NCBI GenBank assembly: GCA_934378195.1
Contig: CAKRPO010000019.1
Location: 1 to 35,946 of the forward strand
Direction: 5' to 3'
DNA from: an uncultured Blautia sp.
GTDB lineage: Bacteria > Bacillota > Clostridia > Lachnospirales > Lachnospiraceae
Length of the DNA stretch: 35,946 nt
The position numbers were made by a program, and so were the translations under genes. The notes under the pieces were generated by a model, which was not told the DNA's origin, searched no databases, and was given only the letters and a program-made list of their open reading frames with translations. Of the stretch, positions 1-9,468 are shown piece by piece; position 1 is the stretch's first letter; each line of letters starts with the position of its first letter.

Positions 1-1329
1 GGCCTTACATCACTTCAGCATCGTGGACAGGAGTCTTGCGGACTTGCAGTTTCCAGAACAGACGGAGAGCGTGGCAACGTCCAGTTCCACAAAGACCTGG
101 GACTGGTAAGTGAAGTCCTCAGGGAAGATACCATACGGAATATGGAAGGTGATCTCGGAATCGGACATGTACGTTATTCTACGACTGGTGCATCTGTTGC
201 GGAGAATGCACAGCCACTGGTATTGTCTTATATTAAGGGGACTCTTGCACTTGCACACAATGGAAACCTGATCAATACCCCTGAACTGAAATGGGAACTG
301 ATTCAGAATGGAGCGATTTTCCATACAACGACAGATTCTGAGGTTATTGCATTCCATGTAGCAAGAGAGCGTGTACACTCCAAAACAGTAGAAGAGGCTG
401 TCCTCAAAACTGCACGCAAGTTAAAAGGCGGTTATGCACTGGTGATTATGAGTCCGAGGAAGCTGATCGGTGTTCGTGATCCACTTGGATTGAAACCGCT
501 GTGCCTTGGCAAACGTGACAATACTTATGTACTTGCATCTGAGAGTTGTGCACTTACCTCTGTAGGTGCTGAATTTATCAGAGATATCGAGCCGGGAGAG
601 ATGGTTACGATCTCAAAGAAAGGTATAGAGTCCAATAAAGAATTAAGTACCGGTAAACATGCCCATTGTGTGTTTGAATATATTTATTTTGCAAGACTGG
701 ACAGCATGATGGATGGAGTTAAGATCTATGATGCACGTATCCGCGGCGGGAAGTCTCTTGCAAAATCCTATCCGGTAGATGCAGATCTTGTCACAGGAGT
801 TCCGGAGTCCGGTATTCCGGCTGCGAAGGGGTATTCCGAAGAATCTGGTATACCATTTGGTTTTGCATTCTATAAGAACAGTTATATTGGAAGAACTTTT
901 ATCAAACCAACGCAGAAGGAACGAGAATCCAGTGTACATCTGAAACTCAGTGTCCTGGATTCGGCAGTCAAAGGCAAAAGAATCGTGCTGGTGGATGATT
1001 CCATTGTACGAGGAACGACCATCGCAAATCTGATCCGTATGCTTAAGAAGGCCGGAGCACTGGAAGTACATGTACGTATCAGTTCACCGCCGTTCCTGCA
1101 TCCGTGCTATTTTGGAACCGATGTACCATCGAATGATCAGTTGATTGCCAGCAATCACAGTGCCCAGGAAATCTGTGAGATGATCGGTGCAGATTCTCTT
1201 GGATATATGCAGAGTGATTATCTGGAAGGAATGGCAGGACACCTTCCATTATGTAAAGCCTGCTTTGATGGAAAGTATCCAATGGATGTAGAAGCAGAAC
1301 TGAATAAAAAAATCGACTGTGGATGTTGA
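1..1329 (+). CDS. purF: Amidophosphoribosyltransferase (PurF), 5' end cut by window edge
   Basis: PurF makes 5-phosphoribosylamine from PRPP and glutamine, the first committed step of purine synthesis. The frame is open from base 1, and the residues before the first in-frame ATG (142) read as PurF (GLTSLQHRGQES), so the gene starts off the window and its N-terminal catalytic Cys is not visible. The glutaminase half is followed by the phosphoribosyltransferase half, with the PRPP loop VLVDDSIVRGTT near bases 987-1022. Cysteines in HAHCVF, LHPCYF and LCKAC fit the four 4Fe-4S ligands of the Bacillus-type enzyme. It is the first of a run of glutamine-using genes. The family call is certain; only the N-terminus is missing. 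Confidence 0.97.
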   Translation, partial: GLTSLQHRGQESCGLAVSRTDGERGNVQFHKDLGLVSEVLREDTIRNMEGDLGIGHVRYSTTGASVAENAQPLVLSYIKGTLALAHNGNLINTPELKWELIQNGAIFHTTTDSEVIAFHVARERVHSKTVEEAVLKTARKLKGGYALVIMSPRKLIGVRDPLGLKPLCLGKRDNTYVLASESCALTSVGAEFIRDIEPGEMVTISKKGIESNKELSTGKHAHCVFEYIYFARLDSMMDGVKIYDARIRGGKSLAKSYPVDADLVTGVPESGIPAAKGYSEESGIPFGFAFYKNSYIGRTFIKPTQKERESSVHLKLSVLDSAVKGKRIVLVDDSIVRGTTIANLIRMLKKAGALEVHVRISSPPFLHPCYFGTDVPSNDQLIASNHSAQEICEMIGADSLGYMQSDYLEGMAGHLPLCKACFDGKYPMDVEAELNKKIDCGC

Positions 1330-1348
1330 ATTTTATAGAAATTACATA

Positions 1349-1377
1349 TTTACAAACGAAAAAAAATAAGGTATAGT
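1349..1377 (+). promoter_or_regulatory. Predicted sigma-A promoter for pyrG
   Basis: TTTACA (1349-1354) and TATAGT (1372-1377) are separated by 17 bases, close to consensus. The expected start is near 1384. It lies between the purF stop and a terminator-like hairpin, so transcripts from it must pass that hairpin to reach pyrG. Confidence 0.65.
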
Positions 1378-1390
1378 AATTTTCATATTT

Positions 1391-1478
1391 TAAGATCTTA
1401 TGTAGTTGGATCTTATCTGACAAAGGCGTCAGAAGTGATAGAGGGAATAGTCCCCGTATCTGCTTCTGGCGCTTTTTC
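1391..1478 (+). terminator. Two hairpins in the pyrG leader, the second terminator-like
   Basis: A small hairpin pairs TAAGATC (1391-1397) with GATCTTA (1409-1415). A second, long one pairs GCGTCAGAAG (1426-1435) with CTTCTGGCGC (1463-1472), with further internal pairing (GGGA/TCCC), and runs into T5 at 1473-1477. It may terminate purF transcripts. Because the predicted pyrG promoter lies upstream of it, it may also act as a pyrG attenuator. The GGGC transcript start needed for the CTP-sensing mechanism of B. subtilis pyrG was not seen. Confidence 0.7.
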
Positions 1479-1516
1479 TTTTAGTTAAAGGTACAAAATG
1501 GAGGAGGAAATCGGTA

Positions 1517-3154
1517 ATGTCAGTAAAATATGTTTTTGTTACAGGTGGTGTAGTTTCCGGACTTGGAAAGGGAATTACAGCAGCATCTCTTGGAAGACTT
1601 CTCAAGGCGAGAGGTTATCAGGTAACGATGCAGAAGTTTGATCCTTATATCAATATTGATCCGGGTACCATGAATCCGATACAGCACGGAGAAGTTTTTG
1701 TTACGGATGATGGTACAGAGACAGATCTGGATCTGGGACATTATGAAAGATTTATTGATGAAAGTCTGGATAAGAATTCGAACGTGACAACCGGTAAAGT
1801 TTACTGGTCTGTATTACAGAAGGAACGTCATGGAGATTTTGGTGGAGGAACCGTGCAGGTCATTCCGCATATCACCAATGAGATCAAGAGCCGTTTTTAT
1901 CGTGCCAAGGCACAGGATGAAGAAAAAATTGCAATCATTGAAGTTGGAGGAACTGTTGGAGATATCGAGAGTCAGCCATTTCTGGAATCTATTCGTCAGT
2001 TCCAGCATGATGTAGGACATGACAATGCAATCCTGATCCATGTTACACTGATTCCTTATCTGAAGGCTTCTGAAGAAATGAAGACCAAGCCGACCCAGGC
2101 AAGTGTTAAAGAATTACAGGGAATGGGAATCCAGCCGGATGTTCTGGTCTGCAGAAGTGAACATCCACTGACTGACGAGATAAAGGGAAAGATTGCGCTG
2201 TTCTGTAATGTACCGGTCAGCCATGTACTGCAGAATCTTGATGTGGAATATCTGTATGAGGCGCCGCTTGCCATGGAGCGTGAAAAGCTGGCAGATGTGG
2301 TACTGGAATCTTTGAGACTGGAGAACCGTAAACCGGATCTTACCGAATGGATGCAGATGGTCAATGATCTGCGCAATCCGGAAAGCACTGTAAATATTGC
2401 TATGGTAGGAAAATATACACAGCTTCATGATGCATACCTGAGTGTTGTTGAAGCCCTGAAACATGGTGGCATTTCCTGCAGAACAAAGGTAGAGATTACC
2501 TGGATTGATTCTGAAGAACTGAATGAAAAAAATCTGGATCAGATGCTTCACAAAGTAGATGGTATTCTGGTTCCGGGGGGATTTGGAAACAGAGGTACTG
2601 AAGGTATGATTCTGGCAGCACAGTATGCACGTGTGCACAAGATACCATATCTTGGAATCTGTCTTGGTATGCAGATGGCAATTGTTGAATTTGCAAGGCA
2701 TGTACTTGGATACGAAGACGCAAACAGCATTGAACTGGATCCGGCTACAAAACATCCGGTGATCGCGCTGATGCCAGATCAGGAGAGTGTGGAAGATCTG
2801 GGTGGAACTTTGAGACTTGGAAGTTATCCATGTGTACTTGCTGACAATTCCAGAGCACTGGAACTGTTTGGTAAGAAAGAAATTCAGGAGCGCCACAGAC
2901 ATCGTTATGAAGTCAACAATGCATATCGTGAAGAACTGGCTGCAAAGGGAATGACAATTGCAGGAACTTCTCCGGATGGACATATCGTGGAAATGATTGA
3001 GATCAAAGATCATCTGTTTTATGAAGGTACACAGGGACATCCGGAATTTAAATCTAGGCCGAACCATGCGCATCCTCTGTTTCGTGGATTTGTAAAAGCA
3101 GCGGATGAATATGCAAAGCTGAAAAAGAGCCGTCAGGCACAAAATAAAGAATAA
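1517..3154 (+). CDS. pyrG: CTP synthase
   Basis: CTP synthase aminates UTP to CTP, using ATP and glutamine. At 545 residues it has the usual length. The N-terminal synthetase domain begins with the P-loop-like [13 protein letters not shown]. The C-terminal class I glutaminase has the nucleophile Cys in GICLGMQ and the His-Glu pair in GHPEF. The ATG is set by GGAGGAGG at 1500-1507, nine bases upstream. It has its own promoter and a leader hairpin, and is followed after 60 bases by gltB, with which it may be cotranscribed. Confidence 0.98.
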   Translation: MSVKYVFVTGGVVSGLGKGITAASLGRLLKARGYQVTMQKFDPYINIDPGTMNPIQHGEVFVTDDGTETDLDLGHYERFIDESLDKNSNVTTGKVYWSVLQKERHGDFGGGTVQVIPHITNEIKSRFYRAKAQDEEKIAIIEVGGTVGDIESQPFLESIRQFQHDVGHDNAILIHVTLIPYLKASEEMKTKPTQASVKELQGMGIQPDVLVCRSEHPLTDEIKGKIALFCNVPVSHVLQNLDVEYLYEAPLAMEREKLADVVLESLRLENRKPDLTEWMQMVNDLRNPESTVNIAMVGKYTQLHDAYLSVVEALKHGGISCRTKVEITWIDSEELNEKNLDQMLHKVDGILVPGGFGNRGTEGMILAAQYARVHKIPYLGICLGMQMAIVEFARHVLGYEDANSIELDPATKHPVIALMPDQESVEDLGGTLRLGSYPCVLADNSRALELFGKKEIQERHRHRYEVNNAYREELAAKGMTIAGTSPDGHIVEMIEIKDHLFYEGTQGHPEFKSRPNHAHPLFRGFVKAADEYAKLKKSRQAQNKE

Positions 3155-3157
3155 AAC

Positions 3158-3205
3158 TGTAGGGAAATGAAACAGGAATTTCCTGTTTCACCCTATTACA
3201 GACAG
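3158..3205 (+). other. Long intercistronic hairpin between pyrG and gltB
   Basis: TGAAACAGGAA and TTCCTGTTTCA (about 3168-3190) form a near-perfect palindrome, bracketed by TAGGG/CCCTA and CTGTA/TACAG. No T-run follows on the + strand, so it is a poor intrinsic terminator. It may be an RNA processing or stability element, or a weak boundary for the pyrG transcript. Confidence 0.55.
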
Positions 3206-3214
3206 AAAGGATAA

Positions 3215-6200
3215 ATGACCATGCAGGAAGTAAGGAGAGAAGATCAGGGACTGTACCGCCGCGAATTTGAGCATGATAACTGCGGTATCGGTGCTGTTGT
3301 AAATATCAAAGGTAAAAAGACTCATGACACGGTGGCAAATGCTCTTAGAATCGTTGAGCATCTGGAGCATCGTGCAGGTAAGGATGCGGAAGGAAAGACT
3401 GGTGACGGTGTTGGTATTCTTCTGCAGATTTCTCACAAATTTTTCAAAAAAGCCTGTAAGAAAGAGGGCTTTGAAATTGGTGGAGAAAGAGAATATGGTA
3501 TTGCACAGTTCTTTTTCCCACAGCATGAGATCAAACGTGCCCAGGCAAAGAAAATGTTCGAGATTATTTTGGAGAAAGAGGGACTGGAACTCCTTGGCTG
3601 GAGAACTGTTCCGGTAATTCCGGAAGTCCTTGGACACAAAGCAAGAGAATGTATGCCATGTATCATGCAGGCATTTATCAAAAAACCGGAAGAAATAGAA
3701 AAAGGTCTTCCGTTTGACCGTATGCTGTATATTGCCCGTCGTGAGTTTGAACAGAGTAATGATAACACATATGTCGTATCTATGAGCAGTCGTACCATCG
3801 TCTATAAAGGAATGTTTCTTGTAGGACAGCTGCGCACGTTCTTTGCAGATCTTCAGAGTCCGGATTATGAATCAGCAATTGCCATGGTTCATTCCAGATT
3901 CAGTACAAATACAAATCCGAGCTGGGAACGAGCACATCCGAACCGATTTATGGTACACAATGGTGAAATCAATACCATTCGTGGTAATGCAGATAAAATG
4001 CTCGCAAGAGAAGAAAACATGGAGTCTCCGTATTTGAAAGGGCAGCTTCATAAAGTCCTCCCGGTAGTAAATCGTAATGGCTCTGATTCTGCGATGCTGG
4101 ATAATACACTGGAATTCCTTGTAATGAGTGGTATGGAGCTTCCATTGGCAGTTATGATCACGATTCCGGAACCATGGGCATATAACGATACGATTTCTCA
4201 GGAAAAGAGAGATTTCTATCAGTATTATGCAACCATGATGGAACCATGGGATGGACCGGCATCAATTCTGTTTTCAGATGGTGATGTGATGGGCGCTGTT
4301 CTTGACCGTAACGGCCTTCGTCCGTCCAGATACTATATCACATCTGACGGTTATATGATTCTTTCTTCCGAAGTTGGTGTTATGCCGGTACCGGAAGATA
4401 AAATTGTGCTCAAAGAGCGTCTGCATCCTGGCAAAATGCTTTTAGTTGATACGGTACAGGGAAAAGTTATTGATGATGATGAGTTGAAAGAAAAATATGC
4501 CAAAATGCAACCATATGGTGAATGGCTGAACAGCAATCTGGTACAGCTCAAAGACATTAAGATTCCGAATATCCGTATGGAAGAATATACAGATGAACAG
4601 CGTGCACGTTTGCAGAAAGCGTTTGGTTATACTTACGAACAGTACCGTACTTCTATCCGAAATATGGCATTGAACGGTGCGGAGAGCATCGGTGCGATGG
4701 GTGTGGATACACCGCTGGCAGTTCTGTCTGAGCAGGATCGCCCTCTGTTTGATTATTTCAAACAGCTCTTTGCACAGGTTACCAACCCGCCAATCGATGC
4801 GATCCGTGAGGAAATCGTGACTTCTACAAGTGTGTATGTCGGAAAAGATGGAAACCTTCTGGTGCAGCAACCGGAGAATTGTCATGTGCTGAAAATCGTT
4901 CATCCGATTCTGACTAACACAGATATGCTGAAAATCAAAAATATGAATCACGAAGGCTTTAAAGTAGCCGTCGTTTCTACCTTATATTATAAGAGTACCA
5001 AACTGGAGAGAGCTATTGACCGTCTGTTTGTTGAAGTTGATAAAGCATACCGTGACGGTGCAAACATCCTGGTACTTTCTGACCGTGGTGTAGATGAAAA
5101 CCATATGCCGATTCCGTCTTTACTGGCAGTATCTGCAGTTCATCAGCACCTTGTAAAAACAAAGAAGAGCACATCTCTTGCGATTATCCTGGAATCTGGA
5201 GAACCAAGAGAAGTTCATCATTTTGCAACACTGCTTGGCTATGGCGCAAGTGCAATCAACCCGTATCTTGCACTGGAAACAATTCGTGAACTGATCGACA
5301 ATCATATGCTGGATAAAGATTATTATGCAGCAGTAGAAGATTATAACCATGCAGTCTTAAGTGGTATCGTCAAAATTGCATCCAAGATGGGTATTTCTAC
5401 AATCCAGTCTTATCAGGGATCTCAGATCTTTGAGGCAATCGGTATCTCACAGGATGTGATCGATAAATATTTTACCGGTACAGTCAGCCGCGTTGGTGGA
5501 ATCACACTGGAAGATATTGAAGATAATGTAGAAAAACTGCATTCTGAAGCGTTTGATCCACTGGGACTGGATACAGACCTGACTCTGGACAGCGTTGGAG
5601 CACACAAGATGAGAAGCCAGGGAGAGGAACATAGATATAATCCTCAGACAATTCATCTGCTCCAGCAGTCAACCTGGACGGGAAGTTATGATCTGTTCAA
5701 ACAGTATACTTCTCTTGTTGATAAAGAATGCCACGGAGCACTTCGCGGACTCCTTGAATTTAACTATCCGGAAAAATCGATTCCGATCGATGAAGTAGAG
5801 AGTGTGGATGAGATTGTTAAACGATTCAAGACCGGTGCGATGTCCTACGGTTCTATTTCACAGGAAGCACATGAGACACTGGCAATTGCTATGAATCATC
5901 TTCATGGTAAATCAAATACCGGTGAGGGTGGTGAGAGCGCAGAACGTATTGCATCTGCAGGAAGCGAAAATGACCGTTGTTCTGCAATCAAACAGGTTGC
6001 CAGTGGACGATTTGGTGTAACCAGTCGTTACCTGGTATCTGCAAGAGAGATTCAGATTAAGATGGCACAGGGCGCAAAACCTGGTGAAGGTGGACATCTT
6101 CCGGCAAAAAAAGTATATCCGTGGATTGCGAAGACACGTCATTCCACACCTGGTGTATCCTTGATTTCTCCACCGCCGCATCACGATATTTACTCTATCG

Positions 6201-7768
6201 AGGATCTGGCACAGTTGATCTATGACCTGAAGAATTCAAATGTTTATGCAGATATTTCTGTAAAACTTGTTTCTGAAGCAGGTGTTGGTACAGTAGCAGC
6301 AGGTGTTGCCAAAGCAGGTGCACAGACTGTCCTGATCTCCGGATACGATGGAGGAACCGGTGCAGCTCCGAGAAGTTCTATCCACAATGCAGGTCTTCCA
6401 TGGGAACTTGGTCTTGCAGAGACACATCAGACTCTGCTGATGAACGGGCTGCGTAACCGTGTACGCATTGAGACAGATGGTAAGCTGATGAGCGGCCGTG
6501 ATGTTGCAATTGCAGCACTTCTTGGTGCAGAAGAATTTGGTTTTGCGACGGCTCCGCTTGTAACAATGGGATGCGTGATGATGCGTGTATGTAATCTGGA
6601 TACCTGTCCGGTTGGTGTAGCAACACAGAATCCGGAACTTCGTAAACGTTTCCGTGGTAAACCGGAATACGTAGAGAACTTTATGAGATTTATTGCACAG
6701 GAACTGAGAGAATACATGGCTCGTCTTGGTGTTCATACCGTTGATGAGATGGTAGGACGTACGGATCTCTTAAGACAGTCTCAGGAAGCAGCAGAACCAC
6801 ACAAGGGTAAACTGGATCTCAGTGCGATCCTGAACAATCCATATGCTGCAAACGGCCAGAAAGTTACTTTTGATCCAAAAGCAGTTTACAACTTTGAACT
6901 GGAAAAAACATTGGATGAAAAAGTACTTCTCAAGAAATGTGCAAAAGCAATTTCAAAAGCAGAACATGTAGAGCTGGATGTGAATGTGACCAACACAGAC
7001 CGAACATTTGGTACGATTCTTGGTGCGGAGATTACCAGACAGACTGGAACAGGACTGCCGGATGATACAATCGTGGTTAACTGCCATGGTGCCGGTGGAC
7101 AGAGCTTTGGTGCATTTATTCCAAAAGGACTTACCTTAAATCTTACCGGTGACAGCAATGACTATTTTGGTAAAGGTCTGTCAGGTGGTAAACTGATCGT
7201 CAGAGTTCCGGAAAAGGCAGCCTACAAACCAGAAGAAAACATCATTATTGGTAACGTTGCTCTTTATGGTGCTACCAGTGGCTATGCATTTATCAATGGT
7301 GTGGCAGGCGAGCGTTTTGCAGTTCGTAACTCTGGTGCCTATGCAGTTGTAGAAGGGGTTGGCGAGCATGGATGCGAGTATATGACCGGTGGACGTGTTG
7401 TAGTCCTTGGACGTACTGGAAAGAACTTTGCAGCAGGTATGAGTGGCGGTATCGCTTACGTACTGGATGTTGAGAACAATCTGTACAAGAATATCAACAA
7501 AGCAATGATCTCTATTGAGAAAGTAGAGAACAAATACGATAAGAAAGAACTTCGTGATCTGATTGAAGCCCATGTTGCGGCTACTGGTTCTGAATTAGGA
7601 GCCAAAGTGCTTGCTGACTTTGACTATTATCTGCCGCACTTTAAGAAACTCATTCCAAATGAGTATAAGAAGATGATCACACTCAGTGCTAAATTAGAAG
7701 AAAAAGGACTGACCAGTGAACAGGCGCAGATGGAAGCATTTTATGAAAGTATTGGAGCAAAGCATTAA
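3215..7768 (+). CDS. gltB: Glutamate synthase (NADPH) large subunit
   Basis: GltB transfers the glutamine amide to 2-oxoglutarate, making two glutamates with GltD. Its 1517 residues are typical of the family. A short propeptide precedes Cys23 (HDNCGIG), which would become the N-terminal nucleophile of the class II amidotransferase domain after processing. The FMN-binding synthase domain carries the 3Fe-4S cysteines C1120, C1126 and C1131 (GC-x4-RVC-x4-CPVG). The C-terminal part has GXGXG-type repeats (GAGGQSFGAF, GATSGYAF). The start is ambiguous between ATG 3215 and ATG 3221; AAAGG ends at 3210. gltD follows after 15 bases. Confidence 0.98.
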   Translation: MTMQEVRREDQGLYRREFEHDNCGIGAVVNIKGKKTHDTVANALRIVEHLEHRAGKDAEGKTGDGVGILLQISHKFFKKACKKEGFEIGGEREYGIAQFFFPQHEIKRAQAKKMFEIILEKEGLELLGWRTVPVIPEVLGHKARECMPCIMQAFIKKPEEIEKGLPFDRMLYIARREFEQSNDNTYVVSMSSRTIVYKGMFLVGQLRTFFADLQSPDYESAIAMVHSRFSTNTNPSWERAHPNRFMVHNGEINTIRGNADKMLAREENMESPYLKGQLHKVLPVVNRNGSDSAMLDNTLEFLVMSGMELPLAVMITIPEPWAYNDTISQEKRDFYQYYATMMEPWDGPASILFSDGDVMGAVLDRNGLRPSRYYITSDGYMILSSEVGVMPVPEDKIVLKERLHPGKMLLVDTVQGKVIDDDELKEKYAKMQPYGEWLNSNLVQLKDIKIPNIRMEEYTDEQRARLQKAFGYTYEQYRTSIRNMALNGAESIGAMGVDTPLAVLSEQDRPLFDYFKQLFAQVTNPPIDAIREEIVTSTSVYVGKDGNLLVQQPENCHVLKIVHPILTNTDMLKIKNMNHEGFKVAVVSTLYYKSTKLERAIDRLFVEVDKAYRDGANILVLSDRGVDENHMPIPSLLAVSAVHQHLVKTKKSTSLAIILESGEPREVHHFATLLGYGASAINPYLALETIRELIDNHMLDKDYYAAVEDYNHAVLSGIVKIASKMGISTIQSYQGSQIFEAIGISQDVIDKYFTGTVSRVGGITLEDIEDNVEKLHSEAFDPLGLDTDLTLDSVGAHKMRSQGEEHRYNPQTIHLLQQSTWTGSYDLFKQYTSLVDKECHGALRGLLEFNYPEKSIPIDEVESVDEIVKRFKTGAMSYGSISQEAHETLAIAMNHLHGKSNTGEGGESAERIASAGSENDRCSAIKQVASGRFGVTSRYLVSAREIQIKMAQGAKPGEGGHLPAKKVYPWIAKTRHSTPGVSLISPPPHHDIYSIEDLAQLIYDLKNSNVYADISVKLVSEAGVGTVAAGVAKAGAQTVLISGYDGGTGAAPRSSIHNAGLPWELGLAETHQTLLMNGLRNRVRIETDGKLMSGRDVAIAALLGAEEFGFATAPLVTMGCVMMRVCNLDTCPVGVATQNPELRKRFRGKPEYVENFMRFIAQELREYMARLGVHTVDEMVGRTDLLRQSQEAAEPHKGKLDLSAILNNPYAANGQKVTFDPKAVYNFELEKTLDEKVLLKKCAKAISKAEHVELDVNVTNTDRTFGTILGAEITRQTGTGLPDDTIVVNCHGAGGQSFGAFIPKGLTLNLTGDSNDYFGKGLSGGKLIVRVPEKAAYKPEENIIIGNVALYGATSGYAFINGVAGERFAVRNSGAYAVVEGVGEHGCEYMTGGRVVVLGRTGKNFAAGMSGGIAYVLDVENNLYKNINKAMISIEKVENKYDKKELRDLIEAHVAATGSELGAKVLADFDYYLPHFKKLIPNEYKKMITLSAKLEEKGLTSEQAQMEAFYESIGAKH

Positions 7769-7783
7769 GGAGGATGAGGAAAC

Positions 7784-9268
7784 ATGGGAAAGCCAACAGG
7801 ATTTTTAGAATATAAAAGAGAGACAGCCAAAGTGTTGCCTCCAAAGGTCCGGATTGCCAACTTCAATGAATTCCGGACTCCGATCAGCAAAGAAAAACAG
7901 ACCAAACAGGGAGCACGCTGCATGGCATGTGGCGTTCCCTTCTGTCAGTCAGGTATGATGCTTGGAGGAATGGCTTCAGGCTGTCCACTGCATAATCTGG
8001 TACCGGAAACAAATGATCTTGTTTATACTGGAAACTGGAAACAGGCATATTTAAGACTTTCCAAGACACACAGTTTTCCAGAATTTACGTCCAGGGTATG
8101 CCCGGCACTCTGTGAGGCTGCATGTACATGCAACCTGGACAGCGAACCGGTATCTACCAAAGAAAATGAAAGAGCGATTATTGAGACTGCATGGCAGGAA
8201 GGCTGGGTGAAACCACAGATTCCGCACGTACGTACGGGAAAAACAATCGCAGTAGTCGGAAGTGGTCCATCCGGACTGGCAGCAGCACAGCAGCTGAACC
8301 GAAGAGGCCATAACGTAACGGTATATGAAAGAAGCGACCGTCCAGGTGGACTTCTTCGCTATGGTATTCCGAATATGAAACTGGAAAAATCGGTTGTAGA
8401 CAGAAGAATCCATCTTATGGAAGAAGAGGGTGTGAAGTTTGTACTGAATACAAATGTTGGTAAAGACATTACTGCAGAAGAGCTTCTGAAGAAATATGAC
8501 CGTGTAATCCTTGCATGTGGGGCGTCAAATCCGAGAGATATCAAGGTTCCGGGAAGAGAAGCAAAAGGTATCTATTTCGCGGTAGATTTCCTTGGAAAAG
8601 TAACAAAGACCCTTTTGGATTCTGATTTTGAAAAAGTGCCGTATGAACTTGCAAAAGATAAACATGTTCTTGTCATTGGTGGTGGTGATACCGGTAATGA
8701 CTGCGTAGGTACAAGCGTACGTCTTGGAGCAAAATCCGTGATACAGCTTGAGATGATGCCGAAGCCTCCAGTTGAACGTGCAGCAAACAATCCATGGCCA
8801 CAGTGGCCGAGAATCCTTAAGACAGATTACGGTCAGGAAGAGGCAATCGCAGTATTTGGTCACGATCCGCGAGTATATCAGACAACCGTTACTGAATTTA
8901 TCGCAGACAAAAAAGGCAATGTCTGCAAAGCCAAAATCGTCAAACTGAAACAGCAGAAGGACGAAAAGACCGGCAGAATGATGATGGTTCCGGTAGAGGG
9001 AACAGAAGAAGTCATTCCGGTAGATGTGGTACTGATTGCAGCAGGATTCCTTGGAAGTCAGAAATACGTAACAGATGCATTCAAGGTGGCTGTTAATGGA
9101 CGTACCAATGTAGAGACAAAACCGGAAGCTTATGAAACTTCCGTTTCGAAAGTTTTTACAGCAGGAGACATGCATCGTGGACAGTCACTGGTCGTATGGG
9201 CAATCCGTGAAGGACGTGAGGCTGCCAGAGCAGTAGATGAGTCCCTGATGGGCTATACAAATCTTTAA
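7784..9268 (+). CDS. gltD: Glutamate synthase (NADPH) small subunit
   Basis: GltD feeds electrons from NADPH through FAD and 4Fe-4S clusters to GltB. At 494 residues it is full length. The N-terminal ferredoxin-like domain has cysteine groups CMACGVPFC and CPALCEAACTC. An FAD Rossmann motif (VVGSGPSGLAAA) follows, then an NADPH-binding motif (VIGGGDTGNDC). The start is backed by AAGGAGG at 7767-7773 and lies 15 bases after gltB, so the two form one operon. The C-terminal TAGDMHRGQSLVVWAI fits the FAD-binding end of the family. Confidence 0.98.
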   Translation: MGKPTGFLEYKRETAKVLPPKVRIANFNEFRTPISKEKQTKQGARCMACGVPFCQSGMMLGGMASGCPLHNLVPETNDLVYTGNWKQAYLRLSKTHSFPEFTSRVCPALCEAACTCNLDSEPVSTKENERAIIETAWQEGWVKPQIPHVRTGKTIAVVGSGPSGLAAAQQLNRRGHNVTVYERSDRPGGLLRYGIPNMKLEKSVVDRRIHLMEEEGVKFVLNTNVGKDITAEELLKKYDRVILACGASNPRDIKVPGREAKGIYFAVDFLGKVTKTLLDSDFEKVPYELAKDKHVLVIGGGDTGNDCVGTSVRLGAKSVIQLEMMPKPPVERAANNPWPQWPRILKTDYGQEEAIAVFGHDPRVYQTTVTEFIADKKGNVCKAKIVKLKQQKDEKTGRMMMVPVEGTEEVIPVDVVLIAAGFLGSQKYVTDAFKVAVNGRTNVETKPEAYETSVSKVFTAGDMHRGQSLVVWAIREGREAARAVDESLMGYTNL

Positions 9269-9287
9269 AATAGTCTCGAAAAGAGAG

Positions 9288-9316
9288 TTGACAAAGATCA
9301 TGCAGATTGCTATAAT
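9288..9316 (+). promoter_or_regulatory. Consensus promoter of glnA
   Basis: TTGACA (9288-9293) and TATAAT (9311-9316) with a 17-base spacer form a perfect sigma-A consensus promoter. The start should fall near 9323. The strength of this promoter suggests that regulation comes from the overlapping dyad and the downstream terminator, not from weak initiation. Confidence 0.85.
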
Positions 9317-9326
9317 ACCTGCATGA
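9298..9326 (+). promoter_or_regulatory. Operator-like inverted repeat around the glnA -10 box
   Basis: TCATGCAG (9298-9305) and CTGCATGA (9319-9326) are perfect inverted repeats separated by 13 bases that contain the TATAAT box. The half-site centres are 21 bases apart, two helical turns, so a dimeric repressor could bind one face and block RNA polymerase. It does not resemble the GlnR/TnrA site of Bacillus (TGTNA-N7-TNACA). The cognate protein is unknown. Confidence 0.6.
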
Positions 9327-9330
9327 ACAA

Positions 9331-9377
9331 GGGCGTTCTTTTGGAGGGTAACCCTCCGAAAGTGCGCCTCTTTTTTT
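9331..9377 (+). terminator. Strong terminator hairpin in the glnA leader
   Basis: An 11-bp stem CTTTTGGAGGG/CCCTCCGAAAG with a TAA loop is extended outward by GGCG/CGCC pairing and runs into seven T (9371-9377). It starts only about 8 bases after the predicted glnA transcription start and about 90 bases before the ATG. It must therefore be bypassed for glnA expression, the arrangement of a transcription attenuator. It could also serve gltBD readthrough transcripts. Confidence 0.85.
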
Positions 9378-9468
9378 ATTTTACAGGAAATTACTCCGTA
9401 ATATCCAATAAAATAAAAAATTATATAATAGAAATTATTTTGATTATTAATCATAAGGAGAGAAGATT

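Noticed and set aside
142..144. ATG as start of purF
   Set aside because: The frame is open to the window edge and upstream residues match PurF, so the true start is outside.
2114..3142. 342-codon - strand frame
   Set aside because: Antisense to pyrG, rich in Cys, His and Phe as expected of a shadow frame, with no family resemblance.
9323..9468. Paired ANTAR hexaloop hairpins in the glnA leader
   Set aside because: I looked for two hairpins with A-x-x-G-x-x loops before the terminator and found none by eye; a covariance search would decide.
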